In this document: positions 61,278-64,000 of the stretch, piece by piece | Position numbering within the stretch: the first letter of the stretch is position 1 | Layout: every line of letters starts with the position of its first letter | Assembly: GCF_013912375.1 (NCBI RefSeq) | Contig: NZ_JACETV010000010.1 | Coordinates: 62,001 to 126,000 of the forward strand | Length of the DNA: 64,000 bases | Origin: Emticicia sp. BO119 | Lineage (GTDB): Bacteria; Bacteroidota; Bacteroidia; Cytophagales; Spirosomataceae | Direction of reading: 5' to 3' | The notes under the pieces: generated by a model | What the model saw: the letters and a program-made list of their open reading frames with translations, nothing else | What the model was told of the DNA's origin: nothing | Databases searched by the model: none | Position numbers and translations under genes: made by a program

Positions 61278-62474
61278 TTAATCTTCAAAAAATCCGCAAC
61301 TGCCACCAACCCAATCAAAGTTCTTATTGAAGTTGACACCTATCATTTCTCCGCGACTCAACCTGGCAAGATTAGTAACCAAAGTTGGCCGAGGTGCTGA
61401 GTCTTCCCAGGCAAACAACAGTCTGATTTCAGTTTTTATCAGGTTACCCTCAGGGTCTTCAATAATGGGTTCATATTTTACCTTACGTTGTAGCAGGAAA
61501 TTTTCTTTATCTTCAATGGCATCTAAATCTTCTTTTGTAAAATTAAGTTTTACCCCACTTCCGGCAAACGAAAACAAAGGTTTCAGTACATAATTTTCTA
61601 AATCGATAGGATATCCCCTCAGTTCTGATAAATACTCACTCTTAGGCACAAACGGACTGTTGAGCAGTGGCAAGGTGAACTTGCTGATTCTGAAAAACCA
61701 GTTAGGGTGTGTTACCCATTTTACATCAACATCATCAGTCAACTTAAATTCTGTTTCTAAATCAGGGAAATTCTGCAATAAATCATCAAAAATCAATCGG
61801 TTGTAAATTCGTTTAATCTCAATTTTTCGGCCTTCTTTCTCATAATAAAGCTTTCGGCCTTCTTTTTTTATTTTAGTATAGCAAACAGGTGTAATCCCCC
61901 ATAATTGCTTGGTAATTTCAAAATCTAACCGTGTCTTTTGTTTTTCCGGGTAAATTTCCAATAGAATTACATTCTCTGAATTTTCACCACCAAGCAAGAC
62001 TTTCTTCATATACTCTACATAACTTGCCATATTAAGTCGATTAAAGTACTGATTAAAATTCTTTGGATGATAAAAGAACTTCTTGTACTTCTGACCGATA
62101 TACCATTGATAGCCAAACAAAGATGGGAAACCCTGTAATTCAATTAATTGCGGGCTTAATTCTCCTTTTTCGTCACGAGTGACGGCAAAATCAATAGCTA
62201 AAAAATTCGGATGGCTATCTTCATTAGGTACTATCTGGTTAATCGGAATCGCCCTTTCAGTTTTAGATTTAAAATCATCTTTCAACAGTGTATCAATTAT
62301 ATCGTTGCAAGCCTGTAGTAGCTTGATCTTGAGCAATTGAGGTACAAAAACCGGAGTTTCTGCTACACGAAAATCTAATTGAGATGGGAAATCCTTTTCA
62401 ATTTCTGCTAATAGAGCCTTATATTTTTCTGGAGAAAAACTTTCGTTGAATTGATGACGGATTTCGGGTATCAT
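61278..62474 (-). CDS. ATP-grasp ligase (glutathione synthetase-like), function unknown
   Basis: Probable ATP-dependent carboxylate-amine ligase, 398 residues from the ATG at 62474; the longer reading to 62528 would need a TTG start. LAIDFAVTRDEKGELSPQLI with ELQGFPSLFGYQ, the phosphate-binding-like FSFAGSGVKLNF, and the C-terminal metal region with TEIRLLFAWEDSAPRP and TNLARLSRGEMIGVNFNKNF resemble ATP-grasp enzymes, though sequence similarity to named families is low. Last gene of a run with a class-I amidotransferase and a GCS2-type ligase. Expected role: adding an amino acid or amine to a gamma-glutamyl-type product. Family call is moderately sure; substrate unknown. Confidence 0.7.
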   Translation of the reverse strand: MIPEIRHQFNESFSPEKYKALLAEIEKDFPSQLDFRVAETPVFVPQLLKIKLLQACNDIIDTLLKDDFKSKTERAIPINQIVPNEDSHPNFLAIDFAVTRDEKGELSPQLIELQGFPSLFGYQWYIGQKYKKFFYHPKNFNQYFNRLNMASYVEYMKKVLLGGENSENVILLEIYPEKQKTRLDFEITKQLWGITPVCYTKIKKEGRKLYYEKEGRKIEIKRIYNRLIFDDLLQNFPDLETEFKLTDDVDVKWVTHPNWFFRISKFTLPLLNSPFVPKSEYLSELRGYPIDLENYVLKPLFSFAGSGVKLNFTKEDLDAIEDKENFLLQRKVKYEPIIEDPEGNLIKTEIRLLFAWEDSAPRPTLVTNLARLSRGEMIGVNFNKNFDWVGGSCGFFED

Positions 62475-62587
62475 ATTATGAAAGGAATTTAATGTGATGA
62501 ATACCACCAGCGTTAGAAGAAAATACAATAAAAAGATAATCTATCAAATAAATAAGGTTTGCAATTTCCCCAGACTCGATACTTATT

Positions 62588-63397
62588 TTATGCCAGTTCT
62601 AAGATGCGCTCAGCAGCATTTCTTAAAAAAGTAGGGATAACCACAGATTCGGTCAGCATAATTTTATCAGGGTCGTCTAAACGTTCAATCATTTCCTCAT
62701 ATTTTTCAGTACCATATTCCTTAATGACTGCCAACATCTTTTCTTCCTGCTTGAAATACCGCATCATACCTTCAGAGTCAGCTTCGGGATGAAATTGAGT
62801 TCCAAAGACTTCATCAGAGAATCGGATAGCCATGATCGCACGCTCTAAAGGAACATAGGGTCTGACTTTCTCCAGACATAAAACTTTGGCTCCGAATCCA
62901 GTGATTTTATTCCAGTTTGGTTGAATTAATTGATAGTCTCTTGAATCAACGGCATAGAAGATTTCAGGTAATTTTTCGAAGAAAGGCTCATTGTTACCCT
63001 CTTCTGTACGATGAATTGGCATTACTCCAAAAGAAGTGGATCTTCTTTTGCAAACATTCCCGAATCCTAAATGATGGCTGGCTATCTGGAAAGAATGGCA
63101 TATCAGGAAAAGGTACTTCTTAACCTCATTTAGTTGGTTATATTCAAAGATACTATCTACAAAATCATTAAATTGTTTCTCCCAAAGATTACCTTCCGGT
63201 AATGGATTGCCAGGGCCTCCGGTAGAAATAAAAATCTGATATTTATTAATATCAGGAATTTCGTTTTTTTGCCTTACATCAAAAATATCATAGCTGCCAA
63301 CTCCTTGTTCAGACAAAAACTGATTACATAACATCTTTATACAGCGCATACCTTCGTTTGGTCGGCCATCGTACATATCTAAAATTGCAATATTCAT
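62588..63397 (-). CDS. Stand-alone class-I glutamine amidotransferase-like protein
   Basis: A 269-residue protein with the GATase1 flavodoxin-like fold, started at the ATG at 63397 (a GTG two codons earlier is possible). It shows FISTGGPGNPLPEGNLWEKQ, the nucleophile Cys in LFLICHSFQIASHHLGFG, and the catalytic His-Glu in GTQFHPEADSEGM, so the Cys-His-Glu triad is intact. It is not fused to a synthetase, so it may supply ammonia to a partner, or act as a gamma-glutamyl hydrolase like other free-standing members. It lies between the GCS2-like and ATP-grasp genes. Confidence 0.82.
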   Translation of the reverse strand: MNIAILDMYDGRPNEGMRCIKMLCNQFLSEQGVGSYDIFDVRQKNEIPDINKYQIFISTGGPGNPLPEGNLWEKQFNDFVDSIFEYNQLNEVKKYLFLICHSFQIASHHLGFGNVCKRRSTSFGVMPIHRTEEGNNEPFFEKLPEIFYAVDSRDYQLIQPNWNKITGFGAKVLCLEKVRPYVPLERAIMAIRFSDEVFGTQFHPEADSEGMMRYFKQEEKMLAVIKEYGTEKYEEMIERLDDPDKIMLTESVVIPTFLRNAAERILELA

Positions 63398-63407
63398 AAA
63401 CACTCAG

Positions 63408-63534
63408 GCTTGCCTAAATCGGCAAGGCATAAATTAGTAAAATTAACACAAATTTAATGTAAATTTGTGGATTCGGCTAAAAAACTACGAGTTAAACTAA
63501 TAATCCTGCAAGGACCAGACATGCAGGATTAGTT
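63408..63534 (-). promoter_or_regulatory. Three hairpins in the spacer between the GCS2-like and amidotransferase genes
   Basis: Within the 183-base spacer: CTTGCC/GGCAAG just before the amidotransferase start; a perfect 9-bp hairpin CACAAATTT-N5-AAATTTGTG (63447-63469); and a bulged 13-bp stem (63495-63510 with 63522-63534, ATCCTGCA/TGCAGGAT core). The last may be a weak terminator or processing site after the GCS2-like gene; the others could control translation of the amidotransferase. No metabolite-riboswitch consensus was recognised. Confidence 0.4.
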
Positions 63535-63580
63535 AAACCTAAAAGTATTTAACAAAAATATCTGGGTTTGTAGTTCATAT

Positions 63581-64000
63581 TTATAGCCCGATTTTAGTCT
63601 CTGAAACAATATAATCAACCACTGTTTTCAGGCTCTTGGTTTCTTCAAATACTTTCAACTGTCTGTCAGCACCACTACCCATTCTGAGTATTTCATGAAT
63701 ATATTCCACCTCTTTGCGGCTTCCTAATTCATCTAAAACATCATCAACAAACTCCATGAGTTCTTCCGCAAGGTAAGAATATGGCACCTCAACCTCTTTC
63801 CCAAAATCAATCAGATTACCATGAATACCATATCTTGCCGCTCGCCATTTATTTTCACTGATAAGCATTCTGTGGTAAGTACGGAAACTCAGATTCTGTT
63901 GATGTAATTTATGAATTTTTGCAATAATGGCTTGCATCAGAGCAGCCAGGCAAATGGTTTCATCAACCCTCATCGGAATATCGCATATTCTGAATTCGAC
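63581..64000 (-). CDS. GCS2-type carboxylate-amine ligase (YbdK/glutamate-cysteine ligase-like), C-terminal part
   Basis: The last 139 residues of a protein whose N-terminus lies beyond the window. The frame is open to the edge and begins VEFRICDIPMRVDETICLAA, followed by RMLISENKWRAARYGIHGNL and VPYSYLAEELMEFVDDVLDE. These match the end of the GCS2 family (weak gamma-glutamylcysteine ligases, YbdK). Members join the gamma-carboxyl of glutamate to an amino compound using ATP. Position upstream of a class-I amidotransferase and an ATP-grasp ligase suggests a small-peptide or amide pathway. Confidence 0.85.
   Translation of the reverse strand, partial: VEFRICDIPMRVDETICLAALMQAIIAKIHKLHQQNLSFRTYHRMLISENKWRAARYGIHGNLIDFGKEVEVPYSYLAEELMEFVDDVLDELGSRKEVEYIHEILRMGSGADRQLKVFEETKSLKTVVDYIVSETKIGL

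Overview
The window looks like a chromosomal segment of an AT-rich member of the Bacteroidota, most likely a cytophagale. The signs are a SusC/SusD-type outer-membrane pair, a starch/maltose cluster, a mitochondrial-type aconitase, LytTR/LytS-type signalling, weak ribosome-binding sites, and promoters of the form TTTG-N19-TAnnTTTG. I see no tRNA, rRNA, insertion sequence, prophage or CRISPR array. Most of it is ordinary, densely packed chromosome.

Layout. 1-3.5 kb: a SusD-like lipoprotein (cut by the window edge) and its SusC-like transporter, behind a 960-base leader/intergenic stretch rich in inverted repeats. 4.4-6.9 kb: a Tat-exported HisC-like aminotransferase and an AEC-type permease. 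7-9.3 kb: a methionine-type aminotransferase and an XRE regulator with a decayed S24 domain. 9.5-12 kb: an aldehyde dehydrogenase and a NAPE-PLD-like metallo-hydrolase. 12.1-13.6 kb: two Tat-exported ferritin-like proteins. 14-17 kb: a secreted metzincin protease. 17.1-21.7 kb: a divergent acyl-CoA/leucine catabolic cluster (carboxyltransferase, acyl-CoA dehydrogenase, HMG-CoA lyase, crotonase). 21.8-24 kb: two DinB-fold proteins, an orphan membrane protein and a small broken gene. 24.1-32.8 kb: maltodextrin use (GH65 phosphorylase, beta-phosphoglucomutase, two GH13 enzymes, sugar transporter). 33-35 kb: a LytS/LytTR pair followed by a candidate structured RNA with its own terminator.

35.3-48.4 kb: class-III aminotransferase, DUF2461, trpS, PAP2 phosphatase, DUF2147, dnaK with a possible sigma-54-type promoter, a secreted SGNH esterase, DUF937, a NuiA-like nuclease inhibitor, rplT/rpmI without infC, and an AGE-type epimerase with a PfkB kinase. 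48.7-59.7 kb: dnaE, trxA, a serine hydrolase, a cysteine-free sirtuin, topA and aconitase. 59.8-64 kb: a GH140-type hydrolase and, at the right edge, the most unusual neighbourhood: a GCS2-type carboxylate-amine ligase, a stand-alone class-I glutamine amidotransferase and an ATP-grasp ligase in one direction. Together these look like a pathway for an unknown gamma-glutamyl or amide-linked small molecule.

Convergent gene pairs are generally separated by strong two-way hairpin terminators. Divergent pairs often hold perfect short dyads that could be operators. All functional names rest on motif recognition by eye; no database search was possible.
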